From NCBI RefSeq assembly GCF_014235845.1, contig NZ_JACJUQ010000002.1, forward strand, positions 286,751-350,750: DNA of 64,000 nt. Direction: 5' to 3'. The translations under genes and the position numbers were made by a program. This document shows, in pieces, positions 48,686 through 57,578 of the stretch; the stretch's first letter is position 1; every line of letters begins with the position of its first letter. The DNA comes from Pontivivens nitratireducens. Lineage in GTDB: Bacteria > Pseudomonadota > Alphaproteobacteria > Rhodobacterales > Rhodobacteraceae. The notes below the pieces were generated by a model. It searched no databases. It saw only the letters and a list, made by a program, of their open reading frames with translations, and was not told where the DNA came from.

Positions 48686-49495
48686 CTAAACGTTTCCGTC
48701 CGGCAACTGGATGGCGGCGACCTGATCCTGAATGCGGTCCATCTTTACCGGTTGCGGACCGGTTGCGACATTGGTCGGGTCCGTCAAATCCTGCCACTGT
48801 CCCTTAAGATAGATCTCCAAGGGTCGGAACCGCGCCTTATAGGCCATTTTCTGTGAGCCCGGCACCCAATAGCCCAGATAGACATAGGGCAGGCCGGCCT
48901 CTCGCGCGATTTCGATGTGGTCGAGGATCAGATAGGTTCCCAGCGAACGTGAGGTCGCGTCCGGGTCGAAGAACGAATACACCATCGAAACGCCGTCATT
49001 CAGCACGTCCGTCAGACAGGTGGCCGTCAGCGCCCCCTCCGCATCGGTATACTCGATAACGCGGCTGCGCACCGGCGTTTCCTCGATCATCGCCGCGAAC
49101 TCGAACATATCCATGTCCGCCATGCCACCATCCGCGTGACGCCGGTCCAGATAGCGGCGGAACAGCATGTACTGATCCTCGGTCGCCCAGGGGGACGTGC
49201 CGGCCCGCTCCAGATCGCCGTTCTTGCGAATGATCCGACGCTGGCTGCGGGAGGGGGCAAAATCCGCCACGCGAATTCGTGCCGACAGACAGGCCGAGCA
49301 ATCCACGCAAGAGGGCCGGTAGAGCACGTTTTGCGATCTGCGAAATCCCTGCGCGGACAGGGCATCGTTCAATCGCTGGCTATCGCCACCCTGCAAGGCC
49401 GTGAACAGCTTGCGCTCGATCTGACCATCCAGATAGGGGCAGGGCTGCGGTGCCGTCACGTAGAACTGCGGCAGGTTTGGCGGGGTATAGCGCAT
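48686..49495 (-). CDS. Arginyl-/leucyl-tRNA-protein transferase (Bpt/Ate type)
   Basis: A 269-residue enzyme adding an amino acid from aminoacyl-tRNA to N-termini of proteins, marking them for ClpS/ClpP degradation. The N-terminal ATE domain has the conserved cysteines in '[20 protein letters not shown]' and '[19 protein letters not shown]'; the C-terminal GNAT-like domain has '[20 protein letters not shown]' and '[20 protein letters not shown]'. In alphaproteobacteria this family is mostly Bpt (leucyl-transferase for Asp/Glu N-termini). ATG 49495 matches the family N-terminus; a TTG 9 nt further upstream is unlikely. Confidence 0.92.
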   Translation of the reverse strand: MRYTPPNLPQFYVTAPQPCPYLDGQIERKLFTALQGGDSQRLNDALSAQGFRRSQNVLYRPSCVDCSACLSARIRVADFAPSRSQRRIIRKNGDLERAGTSPWATEDQYMLFRRYLDRRHADGGMADMDMFEFAAMIEETPVRSRVIEYTDAEGALTATCLTDVLNDGVSMVYSFFDPDATSRSLGTYLILDHIEIAREAGLPYVYLGYWVPGSQKMAYKARFRPLEIYLKGQWQDLTDPTNVATGPQPVKMDRIQDQVAAIQLPDGNV

Positions 49496-49591
49496 CGGAC
49501 CCAAGTGTAAGCCGCCCAGCGGGCGCGTTTCGTGATCCGTTAAGAGTGGGTCGAATATGCCGGGGTGTCAACGTATCCGACCCGTTTGCGT

Positions 49592-50065
49592 TCAGCCCAT
49601 CGGGCTGTTGATCGCCGTGGACCCGAGGGGGATGTCATGCAGACCCTGCCCACGCGCGGTGCCCGCCATCAGGACGACACTGACGATCTGCGAAATCATG
49701 AACATCAGCGATACGGTGTAAAGGCCGGTATGCACCAGCGCCTGACCCAGGCCGAAGCGCTGGCCAAAACCGTCGCGCATCTCGATTCCCATCATCCGCA
49801 TTCCCCACGTTGCCGAGCGCCCTGTCAGGGTGAACGTACGATAGGCGAAGCTGATGACCGCCCAGAATGGCAGCAGCAGCCATCCCAGACCCAGCGTAAG
49901 CAGGCCGAAGACGAACCACAGCACCGTGATCAGCACGATGTCGAAGACCCAGGCGATCAGCCGCTTGGCCGGGACGCCATCATAGAATTGCGGGTCGGTC
50001 TGCGGATCGGGCAGGCCGCTCGCCCGGTCGGGGCGGTAGTTTGGATTGTAGGCTCGGGTGTTCAT
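49592..50065 (-). CDS. RDD family membrane protein
   Basis: A 157-residue protein with a hydrophilic N-terminus ('YRPDRASGLPDPQTDPQFYD'), the RDD-like 'KRLIAWVFDIVLITVLWFVF' first helix, 'LGWLLLPFWAVISFAYRTFT' and 'TWGMRMMGIEMRDGFGQRFG', then a final helix ('LVHTGLYTVSLMFMISQIVS'). RDD proteins are small polytopic inner-membrane proteins, some of which move ions; the function here is unknown. It lies 86 nt downstream of the DUF2852 gene on the same strand, with a long hairpin between them. Confidence 0.87.
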   Translation of the reverse strand: MNTRAYNPNYRPDRASGLPDPQTDPQFYDGVPAKRLIAWVFDIVLITVLWFVFGLLTLGLGWLLLPFWAVISFAYRTFTLTGRSATWGMRMMGIEMRDGFGQRFGLGQALVHTGLYTVSLMFMISQIVSVVLMAGTARGQGLHDIPLGSTAINSPMG

Positions 50066-50108
50066 CTATACCGCTCCGTTAAGTGAGTATGCTTGTCATA
50101 TGGGGTGC

Positions 50109-50142
50109 CGTGACCCGAACGCGAAGAGGCATTCGGGTCACG
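50109..50142 (-). terminator. Strong hairpin between DUF2852 and RDD genes
   Basis: CGTGACCCGAA (50109-50119) and TTCGGGTCACG (50132-50142) form a perfect 11-bp stem right after the DUF2852 stop. No T-run follows, so it may act as a leaky terminator or an mRNA stabiliser. Confidence 0.5.
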
Positions 50143-50150
50143 CGGGCGTT

Positions 50151-50564
50151 TCAGTCGAAATTCTGCCGTTGCGTCGTATCGGCCTCGGTGGTGGCCTGCG
50201 TGTCGGCACGCTCACGCCGCTCGTTCATGAACTGGTCGAATTCGGCCTTGTCACGTGCATTGCGCAGCCGCTCCATGAAGGCTTGGAACGCTTCCTGCTC
50301 TTCTTCCAACCGACGGATCGTATCGTCACGATAGGCATCGAAGGCGGAATTGCCGGATGAGCGTGAGGTGTGGCTGCGGGCGCGCCAGGGCGCACAGGAT
50401 TTCGGCGAAGACATACGTTTACTCCAGATCATATAGAACAACAGGGCGAGGCCTAGAGGCCAGAACAGGATGAAGCCGAGCACCATGGCAGCGATCCAGG
50501 CGCCCTTGCCCCGCTGGTCGAGCCAGCTTTCGGCGTTGTGCAGGTAGGCGGTGGCGGTTGTCAT
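50151..50564 (-). CDS. DUF2852 family membrane protein
   Basis: A 137-residue protein with one membrane helix near the N-terminus ('GAWIAAMVLGFILFWPLGLA' with 'LLFYMIWSKRM' after it) and a charged cytoplasmic helix region ('NSAFDAYRDDTIRRLEEEQE', 'AFQAFMERLRNARDKAEFDQ', 'FMNERRERA'). This is the DUF2852 form found in Rhodobacterales and Rhizobiales; its role is unknown. ATG 50564 has GGAAGGA 6-12 nt upstream. It diverges from the GGDEF-EAL gene. Confidence 0.88.
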   Translation of the reverse strand: MTTATAYLHNAESWLDQRGKGAWIAAMVLGFILFWPLGLALLFYMIWSKRMSSPKSCAPWRARSHTSRSSGNSAFDAYRDDTIRRLEEEQEAFQAFMERLRNARDKAEFDQFMNERRERADTQATTEADTTQRQNFD

Positions 50565-50585
50565 CGGGGGTCCTTCCAAATGTAA

Positions 50586-50604
50586 ATGTTATTCACATTA
50601 ACAT
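50586..50604. promoter_or_regulatory. Inverted repeat in the DUF2852 / GGDEF-EAL intergenic region
   Basis: ATGTTA (50586-50591) and TAACAT (50599-50604) are separated by 7 nt in an A+T-rich stretch just upstream of the DUF2852 start. It could be an operator for either divergent gene. The protein that would bind it is not known. Confidence 0.35.
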
Positions 50605-50685
50605 ATTTGGGGGAGCGGCTGTCTCCGTTCAAGCACCATCCGCGAAATTCGTGCGGCGTAAACCTTACGGTAGGACTTTGCCCCG

Positions 50686-52491
50686 ATGCTGTGCGTACAG
50701 ATCGGACCGGGGGTACGAATGCAGGTTTTGGAACGGGTAGAAAACCCTGTCACGCTGGAAATACTCGGTGAACTGATCGGGACGCTGGGATCGCCGGTGT
50801 TTATCAAGACCCCGCAGCAGCAATACCTCTATACCAATCCAGCATTTGAAGGGCTGTTTTGCAATACCGTCATCCCGGAGCGACCTGACCGCCGGTCGTG
50901 CCAGACATATGATCCCATCCTGGTGGAAGAGGAGGACAGGAGGTGTCTGCATTCGGGGCGCAGCGTATCGCAGCGCTCAACCGCCGACGGTCGCCTGTGG
51001 TTGGTGGAGAAGGTGGTCATCACCTTACCGGATGGAACGCCGGGGATCGCCGGGCTGTTGTTCGACATAACCGAATATCGCGATCAGCAACTGGGCGCGA
51101 TCCACGATCTGGGTCTGCTCAAGCGGGAGGCGGAGCAGCGCGCCCTGCTGCTGGCGGAGGCGAACGAGAAAATCGAATATGTCAGCCTGCACGACGCCCA
51201 TACCGGGCTGGCGAACCGCAGATATCTGGAGCGACGGCTGGAGGAAGCGGCGCGCAAGGGGGAAAAGCTGGCCGTTCTGCACATCGACCTGGATCGGTTC
51301 AAGCAAATCAACGATACGTTCGGCCACTTCATGGGCGATTACGTCTTGCGTCAGGTGTCGACGACGATGGTGCAGGAATCGCGCCTTGGTGATTTCGTGG
51401 CACGTGTCGGGGGCGACGAATTCGCGATCCTGTGCGGATATACCGGTGAGGCTTCGCGCGTTCTAGCAATGGCGCAACGTCTGGTTGACCGGCTGTCGCA
51501 GCCGATGCGATGCAAGGGGGTCGAATGCCGGACCGGCGCGTCGATCGGTGTGGCGCTGCCGGATTTCGGCACGATAGAACCTCGCCAGTTGCTGCTGAAC
51601 GCCGATGTTGCACTTTACCGCGCCAAGACAGGGGGGCGCGGCCGGGTCGAGATCTTCTCCCGCTCGATGGATGCGGAGATGAAGCTGGAAAACCGGCTGT
51701 CCGACGACATGATCCGCGGGTTGGAGCGGGGGGAGTTTCATCCCGTCTACGAGGTTCAGGTGCGCGCGGATACATTCGAGATCTGCGGGGTTGAGGCGCT
51801 GGCCCGCTGGCACCATCCGAAGGATGGCATTCTGGCACCGGGCCGGTTTGCCGCTGTTGCCGAACGCGACGACAGGATGGGCGCCATAGATTCGATGATC
51901 CTGCAAGCTGCCTGCGTCGATATGAAGAACCTGCGCGAGCGGGGCATCGACATCCCGCGCCTGTCGGTCAACGTTTCCGCACAGCGACTGGGTGGGTCGG
52001 AGCTGATCGACGAATTGCGGGCGCTCAACCTCGCGCCGGGCAGCCTCAGCTTCGAACTGGTTGAAACAGTCTTGTTCGATGAAACCGATGCCACGTGGCA
52101 ATGGCAGATCGACCGCATTCGCGATTTGGGAATCGAGATCGAGATCGATGATTTCGGCACCGGTTATGCGTCGATCGTCAGCTTGCTGCGGTTGAGCCCC
52201 GACAGGATGAAGATCGACCGGCAGTTCACGGCGGCGCTGGACGGGTCGGACCATGCCCGGAGGGTGATTGCCGCGATGATCGAAATCGGGCGCACATTGA
52301 ACGTCGATATCGTGGCCGAGGGGGTGGAGACGATGGAGCAGGCCCGGATTTTGCGCGAAATGGGGTGCAGCGTCTTGCAGGGCTGGCTGTTCTCGAAACC
52401 CATGGATGTGGAGGCATTGGCCGCATTCGCCAGCCGCCCGAGCAACACCTTGCTGCGTGAACTGAATTCGTGCCTCAGTCCTTCTGAATGA
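50686..52491 (+). CDS. PAS-GGDEF-EAL cyclic-di-GMP enzyme
   Basis: A 601-residue soluble protein. A PAS domain (about 15-135, 'SPVFIKTPQQQYLYTNPAFE') is followed by a GGDEF domain with an intact active site 'ARVGGDEFAILCG' near residue 242 and 'DRFKQINDTFGH' before it, and an EAL domain with 'GVEALARWHHP' near 369, 'LSVNVSAQRLGG', 'SFELVETVLFDE' and 'IDDFGTGYAS'. All catalytic motifs are present, so both synthesis and hydrolysis of c-di-GMP are possible. ATG 50719 with GGGGGTACGA is an equally good start. Its 3' end overlaps the convergent TetR gene by 17 nt. Confidence 0.93.
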   Translation: MLCVQIGPGVRMQVLERVENPVTLEILGELIGTLGSPVFIKTPQQQYLYTNPAFEGLFCNTVIPERPDRRSCQTYDPILVEEEDRRCLHSGRSVSQRSTADGRLWLVEKVVITLPDGTPGIAGLLFDITEYRDQQLGAIHDLGLLKREAEQRALLLAEANEKIEYVSLHDAHTGLANRRYLERRLEEAARKGEKLAVLHIDLDRFKQINDTFGHFMGDYVLRQVSTTMVQESRLGDFVARVGGDEFAILCGYTGEASRVLAMAQRLVDRLSQPMRCKGVECRTGASIGVALPDFGTIEPRQLLLNADVALYRAKTGGRGRVEIFSRSMDAEMKLENRLSDDMIRGLERGEFHPVYEVQVRADTFEICGVEALARWHHPKDGILAPGRFAAVAERDDRMGAIDSMILQAACVDMKNLRERGIDIPRLSVNVSAQRLGGSELIDELRALNLAPGSLSFELVETVLFDETDATWQWQIDRIRDLGIEIEIDDFGTGYASIVSLLRLSPDRMKIDRQFTAALDGSDHARRVIAAMIEIGRTLNVDIVAEGVETMEQARILREMGCSVLQGWLFSKPMDVEALAAFASRPSNTLLRELNSCLSPSE

Positions 52492-53092
52492 TGCCGAGCC
52501 CGCGCAGATAGATGCCTATCCCCGATTCCAGCAGCTCCTCCGGTGAGAAGGGTGCGCGGGCCCCTGGCGCCCCGCGTGAGAACAATTCGACGACGCCATG
52601 GCTCATCGCCCAGATATGGTGGCTGACCATGCTGGCAGGCGGTCGCTGGCCCTTTGGCAGATGTTGCATCATGGCCTCCGCCGCGCGGTCCAGAACGTCG
52701 GTTGCGCGTTGCGACACGCGGGCAAGCTCGGGGTTGCCCAGGACGGACACACCGCTTTCGAACATCGCGATGTAGTGGCCGGGTTGAACCCGCGCGAAAT
52801 GCAGATAGGCCCGGCCCACAGTCTCGAACGCGGCGAGGGCGGATGGCTTGCCCTCGTCATAGGCGTGCTCCAGCAGATCGGCGAACATTTCGTAGCCTTG
52901 CAACGCCACCACTGCGATCAAATCCTCGCGGCCCTTGAAGTGGCGGTAGGGTGCGGCGGCGCTGACCCCGGCCAGCCGGGCAGCCTCAGCCAGGGTGAAC
53001 CCGGTCGGGCCCTTTTCCTCGATCAGGGTAAGGGTCGCCTCGACCAACGCCTGTCGCAGGTTTCCGTGATGATAGCCTTTGCGCTCAGGCAT
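52475..53092 (-). CDS. TetR family regulator
   Basis: A 205-residue repressor-type protein. The HTH is within 'GYHHGNLRQALVEATLTLIE' and 'AARLAGVSAAAPYRHFKGRE' (about residues 7-57); the C-terminal part has the TetR_C-type 'AYLHFARVQPGHYIAMFESG' (WHG-like domain). Target genes are unknown. Its ATG 53092 overlaps the ppk2 stop by 8 nt, so it is co-transcribed with ppk2, which it may regulate. It converges on the GGDEF-EAL gene. Confidence 0.88.
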   Translation of the reverse strand: MPERKGYHHGNLRQALVEATLTLIEEKGPTGFTLAEAARLAGVSAAAPYRHFKGREDLIAVVALQGYEMFADLLEHAYDEGKPSALAAFETVGRAYLHFARVQPGHYIAMFESGVSVLGNPELARVSQRATDVLDRAAEAMMQHLPKGQRPPASMVSHHIWAMSHGVVELFSRGAPGARAPFSPEELLESGIGIYLRGLGIIQKD

Positions 53093-53957
53093 CGCGCAGA
53101 ATCAAATCCGGTCCCCCGACGATCTGTTCGTCCGGGGTTCCGACGGCAGCCTTGTCAGCCAGATCGCAGGGCAGAAGGGACAGGATGTGACGGATTGCAC
53201 CGATCCTCGCACGGCGTTTGTCCTCGGAGCGTACCACGGTCCACGGCGCGGCATCGGTATGGGTGCGGGTCAACGTCTCAGTGATTGCGTCTGTGTAGGC
53301 GTCCCACTTGCTCAACCCCTTCACGTCGATTTCCGACAGTTTCCAGTGCTTCAGCGGGTCGTCCTCCCGCTCCAGAAAGCGGCGCAACTGTTCCGCCCGG
53401 CCGACGTTCAGCCAGATCTTGATAAGGTGCACGCCATCATTCACCAGCATTCGTTCCAGATTGGGAACCTGAGTGAACCAGTGTTCGCGCTGCTCGGGCG
53501 TGCAAAAGCCGAACACGTGTTCGACGACGCCCCGATTATACCAGCTGCGATCAAACAGGGTGATGTTTCCCGCACTGGGCAAATGCTCGATATACCGCTG
53601 GAAATACCATTCGCCCGCCTCGGTTGGGTTTGGCTTGGGCAATGCCACGGTCTTGACGATGCGTGGATTCAGGTTCGCACGCACGCGGGAGATCGTGCCG
53701 CCCTTGCCCGCGGCATCACGCCCCTCGAATATGACGACGACCCGCGCCCCGGTGCGGATGACCCAGTCCTGCATCTTGACCAATTCGATCTGAAGCGCTT
53801 CGAGCGTTTCGTCGTATTCGTCACGGTCCATCCGGTGTTCATAGGGATAGGACGGATCGAGCATTTCCTTCTTGCGGGAGTCCTCGATCAGATCGCGCAC
53901 ATGTTGGGGTGCCTCATCGTTGAAATAATCGCTGATTTGTCCGACCAGATCACTCAT
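53085..53957 (-). CDS. ppk2: Polyphosphate kinase 2
   Basis: A 290-residue kinase using polyphosphate to phosphorylate nucleotides. The Walker A is 'VIFEGRDAAGKGGTISR', the Walker B region 'LFDRSWYNRGVVEHVFGFC', and a lid region includes 'KIWLNVGRAEQLRRFLERED'. Size fits a single-domain class I-type PPK2, which favours ADP or GDP phosphorylation; the class is inferred from layout only. ATG 53957 (MSDLVGQISDYFND) is chosen because the 51 residues before it are low-complexity and unlike the family. It follows metA by 70 nt and overlaps TetR. Confidence 0.94.
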   Translation of the reverse strand: MSDLVGQISDYFNDEAPQHVRDLIEDSRKKEMLDPSYPYEHRMDRDEYDETLEALQIELVKMQDWVIRTGARVVVIFEGRDAAGKGGTISRVRANLNPRIVKTVALPKPNPTEAGEWYFQRYIEHLPSAGNITLFDRSWYNRGVVEHVFGFCTPEQREHWFTQVPNLERMLVNDGVHLIKIWLNVGRAEQLRRFLEREDDPLKHWKLSEIDVKGLSKWDAYTDAITETLTRTHTDAAPWTVVRSEDKRRARIGAIRHILSLLPCDLADKAAVGTPDEQIVGGPDLILRDA

Positions 53958-54027
53958 CCTGATATCCCCGTCTGTTGTGAAGCCTGCCCGCCCCTCGAAA
54001 GGTGCAGCTTTGACGGCGCAAGTCCAG

Positions 54028-54948
54028 TCACCCGGCAGCATTGTCCGTCCATCCGAACGGTGTGGTCTGATAGATCTGGTTGATCCAGTTGCCGTAAAGC
54101 AGGTGGGCATGGCTGCGCCAGCGGTTCTCGGGCGGTTGCGTCGGATCGTCCCCGGGATAGTAGTTCATCGGCACATTGATCGGTCTGCCGGCGGCGATGT
54201 CACGGTCATACTCGCCCTTGAGGGTCTCACTGTCATATTCCAGATGGTTGAACATGTAGAGCGCACGGCGCCCGGATTCCTCGATCAGACAGGGGCCGGC
54301 CTCGGGTGAGGAGATCAGGGTGTTCAGGCTGGCAACAGTATCGACATCGGCCTGGTGAACCTCGGTCCAGCGGCTGACGGGAACGACCAGATTGTCCGAG
54401 AAGCCACGCAGATAGGGCGAGGTCGCATCGTGCACGACATGCCGGAACGCGCCGAAGGCCTTGGCCTGCAACGCATGTTTCGCAATTCCGTGGAAGTGGT
54501 TGAGCATCGCCTGCGCGGACCAGCACACGGCCATCGTCGAATGCACATTGGTCTGGGTCCAGTCAAAGATGCGGCGCAGTTCGTCCCAATAGCTGACCTC
54601 CTCGAAGTCCAGACGCTCGATAGGCGCGCCGGTGATGATCAAGCCGTCGAACCGCCGTTCGGCGATCTGCTCGAACGGGTGATAGAACGCCTCCATATGT
54701 TCGGGGGCGGTGTGGCGGGACTGGTGCTCGCTCATCCGGATCAGGGTCAGGTCGATCTGTAGCGGCGTCGCACCGATCAGCCGCGCGAACTGGGTTTCCG
54801 TCTCGATCTTCATCGGCATCAGGTTCAGCAGCGCGATTTGCAGCGGGCGGATGTCCTGCCGCTCAGCGTCTTCATTCGACATCACCATCACACCCTCGGA
54901 CTGCAGCACGTCGTGGGCGGGCAGGGCAGAGGGGATTCTTATGGGCAT
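54028..54948 (-). CDS. metA: Homoserine O-acyltransferase MetA, probably acetyl-CoA-specific
   Basis: A 306-residue enzyme acylating homoserine for methionine synthesis. The catalytic cysteine is C142 in '[11 protein letters not shown]', with H235 and E237 in '[10 protein letters not shown]', matching E. coli MetA numbering. Residue 111, which in E. coli is Gly and permits succinyl-CoA, is Glu here ('[14 protein letters not shown]'); Glu at this place is associated with acetyl-CoA use, so the product is probably O-acetylhomoserine. It is 30 nt downstream of an ATPase gene on the same strand, with no space for a SAM riboswitch. Confidence 0.93.
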   Translation of the reverse strand: MPIRIPSALPAHDVLQSEGVMVMSNEDAERQDIRPLQIALLNLMPMKIETETQFARLIGATPLQIDLTLIRMSEHQSRHTAPEHMEAFYHPFEQIAERRFDGLIITGAPIERLDFEEVSYWDELRRIFDWTQTNVHSTMAVCWSAQAMLNHFHGIAKHALQAKAFGAFRHVVHDATSPYLRGFSDNLVVPVSRWTEVHQADVDTVASLNTLISSPEAGPCLIEESGRRALYMFNHLEYDSETLKGEYDRDIAAGRPINVPMNYYPGDDPTQPPENRWRSHAHLLYGNWINQIYQTTPFGWTDNAAG

Positions 54949-54978
54949 CGGACAGGCTCCTGTTCGGGGAGGATTGGT

Positions 54979-55863
54979 CTAAGTGTTGCGGCTGGATTGC
55001 GCAAGCGGGGCGCGTTGCAGGGCCTGCGCGATCAGGGTCTCGAAATCGTGGGTGGAGCGCAGGGCATATATCTCCTCAGCGGTGACGGTGACCCCGTGCC
55101 GGGCCATCGCGGCGTAGCGGTCCTGCCGGGTTTCCAGAACGCGGCGGTAGGAAAACCGGATGAAGGCATCGGGATCGACGGCGTCGGGGGCATCGCCAGT
55201 CCGTTCCAGCCAGGCGGCCCAGTTCTCCTCCAGTTCCTCGGGGCGATAATACATCGGTTTGGGCTGACGGTCGAAGCGTCGGACCAGTTCGTCGACATGC
55301 GCCTCGGACCCCTCGATCCAGACCGGCAGCATGGCGGAGGTCAGCGCCGCCATCACCGGATCGTTTGGATCGGCGGGGTCCACCACCTCGCAGATCGAGC
55401 CGCCGGTATCGCAGACGAAATTTGGATAGCCATAGATCGTCTGAGCCCGCTGGGCGAAATCCACGGCGTCGATCAGGCTGGCGATCTCCGCCTTGCGGTG
55501 CTGCTGCTGGCGGGTGCGGTAATCCTCGATGGGGATGCCGCCGCGCGCCGGGTCGCCGGGCTTTCCCAGATAGGTGGACAGCGGATCGAGGTTCTGGAAC
55601 GTGATGTTCGAGCCGATATAGATCGAGTCCGAACGCAGCAATTCCGCCAGAAACGGTACCTTCATCGCGTGCAGCTTGAAATTATCGACGATGTGTTCGC
55701 CCATGTAGCGCGTGCCGATCCGGTAATCGACGGAGTAGTGGAACCAGTCGCCGGTGCCGCGCAACATGTCCGCCACATGGGTCTTGCCCAGGCCGGACAT
55801 GCCGAACAGCGCGACGCGCTTATGCTCGGCAGATTGCCAAGCGGCGGCGTTGGGATAGTACAT
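54979..55863 (-). CDS. P-loop ATPase of unknown role
   Basis: A 294-residue protein beginning MYYPNAAAWQSAEHKRVALF, with a Walker A 'ALFGMSGLGKTHVADML' at about residues 18-34. Further on are 'TIYGYPNFVCDTGGSICEVV' and 'YYRPEELEENWAAWLERTGD'. From memory it belongs to a conserved alphaproteobacterial ATPase family with no assigned function, usually next to metabolic genes. ATG 55863 has AGGAG 8 nt upstream, which rules out the longer in-frame extension. Directly downstream metA suggests co-transcription. Confidence 0.8.
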   Translation of the reverse strand: MYYPNAAAWQSAEHKRVALFGMSGLGKTHVADMLRGTGDWFHYSVDYRIGTRYMGEHIVDNFKLHAMKVPFLAELLRSDSIYIGSNITFQNLDPLSTYLGKPGDPARGGIPIEDYRTRQQQHRKAEIASLIDAVDFAQRAQTIYGYPNFVCDTGGSICEVVDPADPNDPVMAALTSAMLPVWIEGSEAHVDELVRRFDRQPKPMYYRPEELEENWAAWLERTGDAPDAVDPDAFIRFSYRRVLETRQDRYAAMARHGVTVTAEEIYALRSTHDFETLIAQALQRAPLAQSSRNT

Positions 55864-55895
55864 CTGGCGGCTCCTACACATGTGTCGGGTTCCGA

Positions 55896-56173
55896 TTAGC
55901 GGTTGGCGAACCACTTGAAAAGCCGCCCGTCGATCACGGCGAGGCCCAGGGCGATCAATCCCAGACCCGCAAAGGCCCGCGCAGGGCGTGGCCGCGCAAG
56001 ATGACGACACCCCACAACACCAGCGCCGCCCATCCGACCCGGTGCGTGACCGAGGTCAGAACGCCGACCTCGCGCAGGGCCAGCGCGATGGAGAAGAAGG
56101 AGCCGCCCCAGATCAGACCCAGCAGGATCAACTGGCCCCAGGCGGCGTTTGACATGGAACGTTGTTGCATCAT
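55896..56173 (-). pseudogene. Remnant of an EamA/DMT-family transporter gene with internal deletion
   Basis: From ATG 56173 the frame encodes the first helices of a DMT transporter ('GQLILLGLIWGGSFFSIALA', 'VTHRVGWAALVLWGVVILRG') and reaches TGA soon after 'GPLRVWD'. In another frame immediately afterwards the typical last helix and tail are readable ('AGLGLIALGLAVIDGRLFKW', then 'FANR' and TAA at 55896). An intact gene would have about 290 residues; roughly 190 codons between these two ends are missing and the ends are joined out of frame. The remnant is surely non-functional as a transporter. The junction is near 55970-55990. Confidence 0.8.
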
Positions 56174-56229
56174 CAGCAGACGCTACCCCCGGCGATGATG
56201 CCTCACCACCCGAAACATGCGCATACGAA

Positions 56230-56256
56230 AAAGGCCCGCCGGTGGGGCGGGCCTTT
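56230..56256. terminator. Bidirectional intrinsic terminator
   Basis: AAAGGCCCGCC and GGCGGGCCTTT form a stem of 8 GC pairs plus flanking A/T pairs with a short loop. It ends transcription of the outer-membrane protein gene (stop at 56278) and protects from read-through into the transporter remnant. Confidence 0.85.
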
Positions 56257-56277
56257 CGCAATGGGTATTGAACTGGA

Positions 56278-57375
56278 TCAGAGCTTGAACGCGATCTTCA
56301 GGCCGATGGCGATCGCGTCATTGTCACGGTATTCAGCTGTCTCAGGGCTGTCGACGGTGGTGTCGCCCAGATCGGTATAGCTGATGCCGCCGGTGATGCT
56401 GACATTGTCCATCGTGTATGTTCCGCCGAGCGTGTAGCCGATCCGCCCGTTCAGAGGAGACAGCGCCGAGGAATCGGCCGTTGGCCCCTTGTCCTCGTAG
56501 TTCACCGAAAACGCCATGGAGAAGTTCTCGGTGATCGCGCGGCCGATGCCCAGCGTGTAGGACACCGAGTCATCCTCATAGGATGAAAGCGGCGAACCGG
56601 TTCCCGTCGTGTAATTTGCTGGTGCCAGTTCGAATTCGGAGTAATCCGCCCACCGGATGCGACCGAACACCAATGTGCCAGGCGCGACACCAGTCTGGAA
56701 GTCCAGATTGATTGCATCGGGTGTCGTGGTCGTCAGGTTGTTTGTGGCCGCAGGAAGTGTTCCGAGGGCGGACTCCGTGGTGCTGTTCTCATGATCGATT
56801 TCGGAGTGATAGGTCAGCGCCACGCGAAGTGCGATCTCGGGCCGTTCATACGCAACACCGGCGACATATCCGAGCGCATAATCCGTGTCGGTGGATACGG
56901 TGTAGGCCGCTGCAGGAATTGCCGCCTCTGCATTCAGGCTCTGCATCTTGAGGCCACCATAGACGGAGAAACCGCTCGGCATTTCGTAGCGCAAAAGACC
57001 TGTCAGAGCATATGAATTAAGTTCGGATGTAATACCGCTATATGCCGTGGTGCCGGTTGCGGGATATTTGGTATCCGAGCCATATGGTTCATCGAAGATG
57101 ATCGCATAGGAAAGCTGATCGTTGATATCGTCCTTATAGGCGAATCCAAGCATGGTGTAATCTTCGGGACCCTCACCTGTCGGACGGCTAGATCCAGTCG
57201 TGGCGACACCATCCAGGCTCGGCCGAACGAAGGCGGTGGAGAATTCCAGGTGGCGGCCTTCCTCGAAGAGCGCGTTGACCGGCTGGCCGGAGCGGTCGAG
57301 CCCGCCTGCCATTGCGGCAGAGGTGAAAAGCGCTGCGGTCGCGGTCGCACCCAGCAGTTTTGCTGTGAAAGTCAT
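56278..57375 (-). CDS. OmpP1/FadL-type outer membrane protein
   Basis: A 365-residue protein with a Sec signal peptide (MTFTAKLLGATATAALFTSA, cleavage after 'AMA'). The mature N-terminus 'GGLDRSGQPVNALFEEGRHL' is the plug-like start of FadL proteins, and the rest alternates as beta strands, ending with 'DAIAIGLKIAFKL' whose terminal residues suit BAM insertion. It probably allows uptake of hydrophobic compounds such as fatty acids across the outer membrane. It is a single gene with its own terminator; the upstream gap to ppa's terminator is about 150 nt. Confidence 0.85.
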   Translation of the reverse strand: MTFTAKLLGATATAALFTSAAMAGGLDRSGQPVNALFEEGRHLEFSTAFVRPSLDGVATTGSSRPTGEGPEDYTMLGFAYKDDINDQLSYAIIFDEPYGSDTKYPATGTTAYSGITSELNSYALTGLLRYEMPSGFSVYGGLKMQSLNAEAAIPAAAYTVSTDTDYALGYVAGVAYERPEIALRVALTYHSEIDHENSTTESALGTLPAATNNLTTTTPDAINLDFQTGVAPGTLVFGRIRWADYSEFELAPANYTTGTGSPLSSYEDDSVSYTLGIGRAITENFSMAFSVNYEDKGPTADSSALSPLNGRIGYTLGGTYTMDNVSITGGISYTDLGDTTVDSPETAEYRDNDAIAIGLKIAFKL

Positions 57376-57524
57376 GTCTATCCCCCCTAGGGAAAATGAA
57401 CGCCTGCTTATGCAAGTCGTTGGTTATTGGTAAAATTACAGTGATCGGTCACGCCGCACGCGGTCAATATTGAACGCCACGTCACCTGCGCACGGGATTG
57501 AAATTATGTTGCGCAATCACAACG

Positions 57525-57552
57525 AAAACGCCGCCCCGGTGTCAGGGCGGCG
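57525..57552 (-). terminator. Intrinsic terminator of the ppa operon
   Basis: CGCCGCCC (57529-57536) and GGGCGGCG (57545-57552) form a perfect stem; on the minus strand TTTTCGTT follows. It lies 27 nt past the ppa stop. Confidence 0.8.
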
Positions 57553-57578
57553 TCACGTTCATCCAGGGGTTGTGTTGA

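Noticed and set aside
54949..54978. SAM riboswitch upstream of metA
   Set aside because: metA is only 30 nt from the upstream ATPase gene, so there is no leader long enough.
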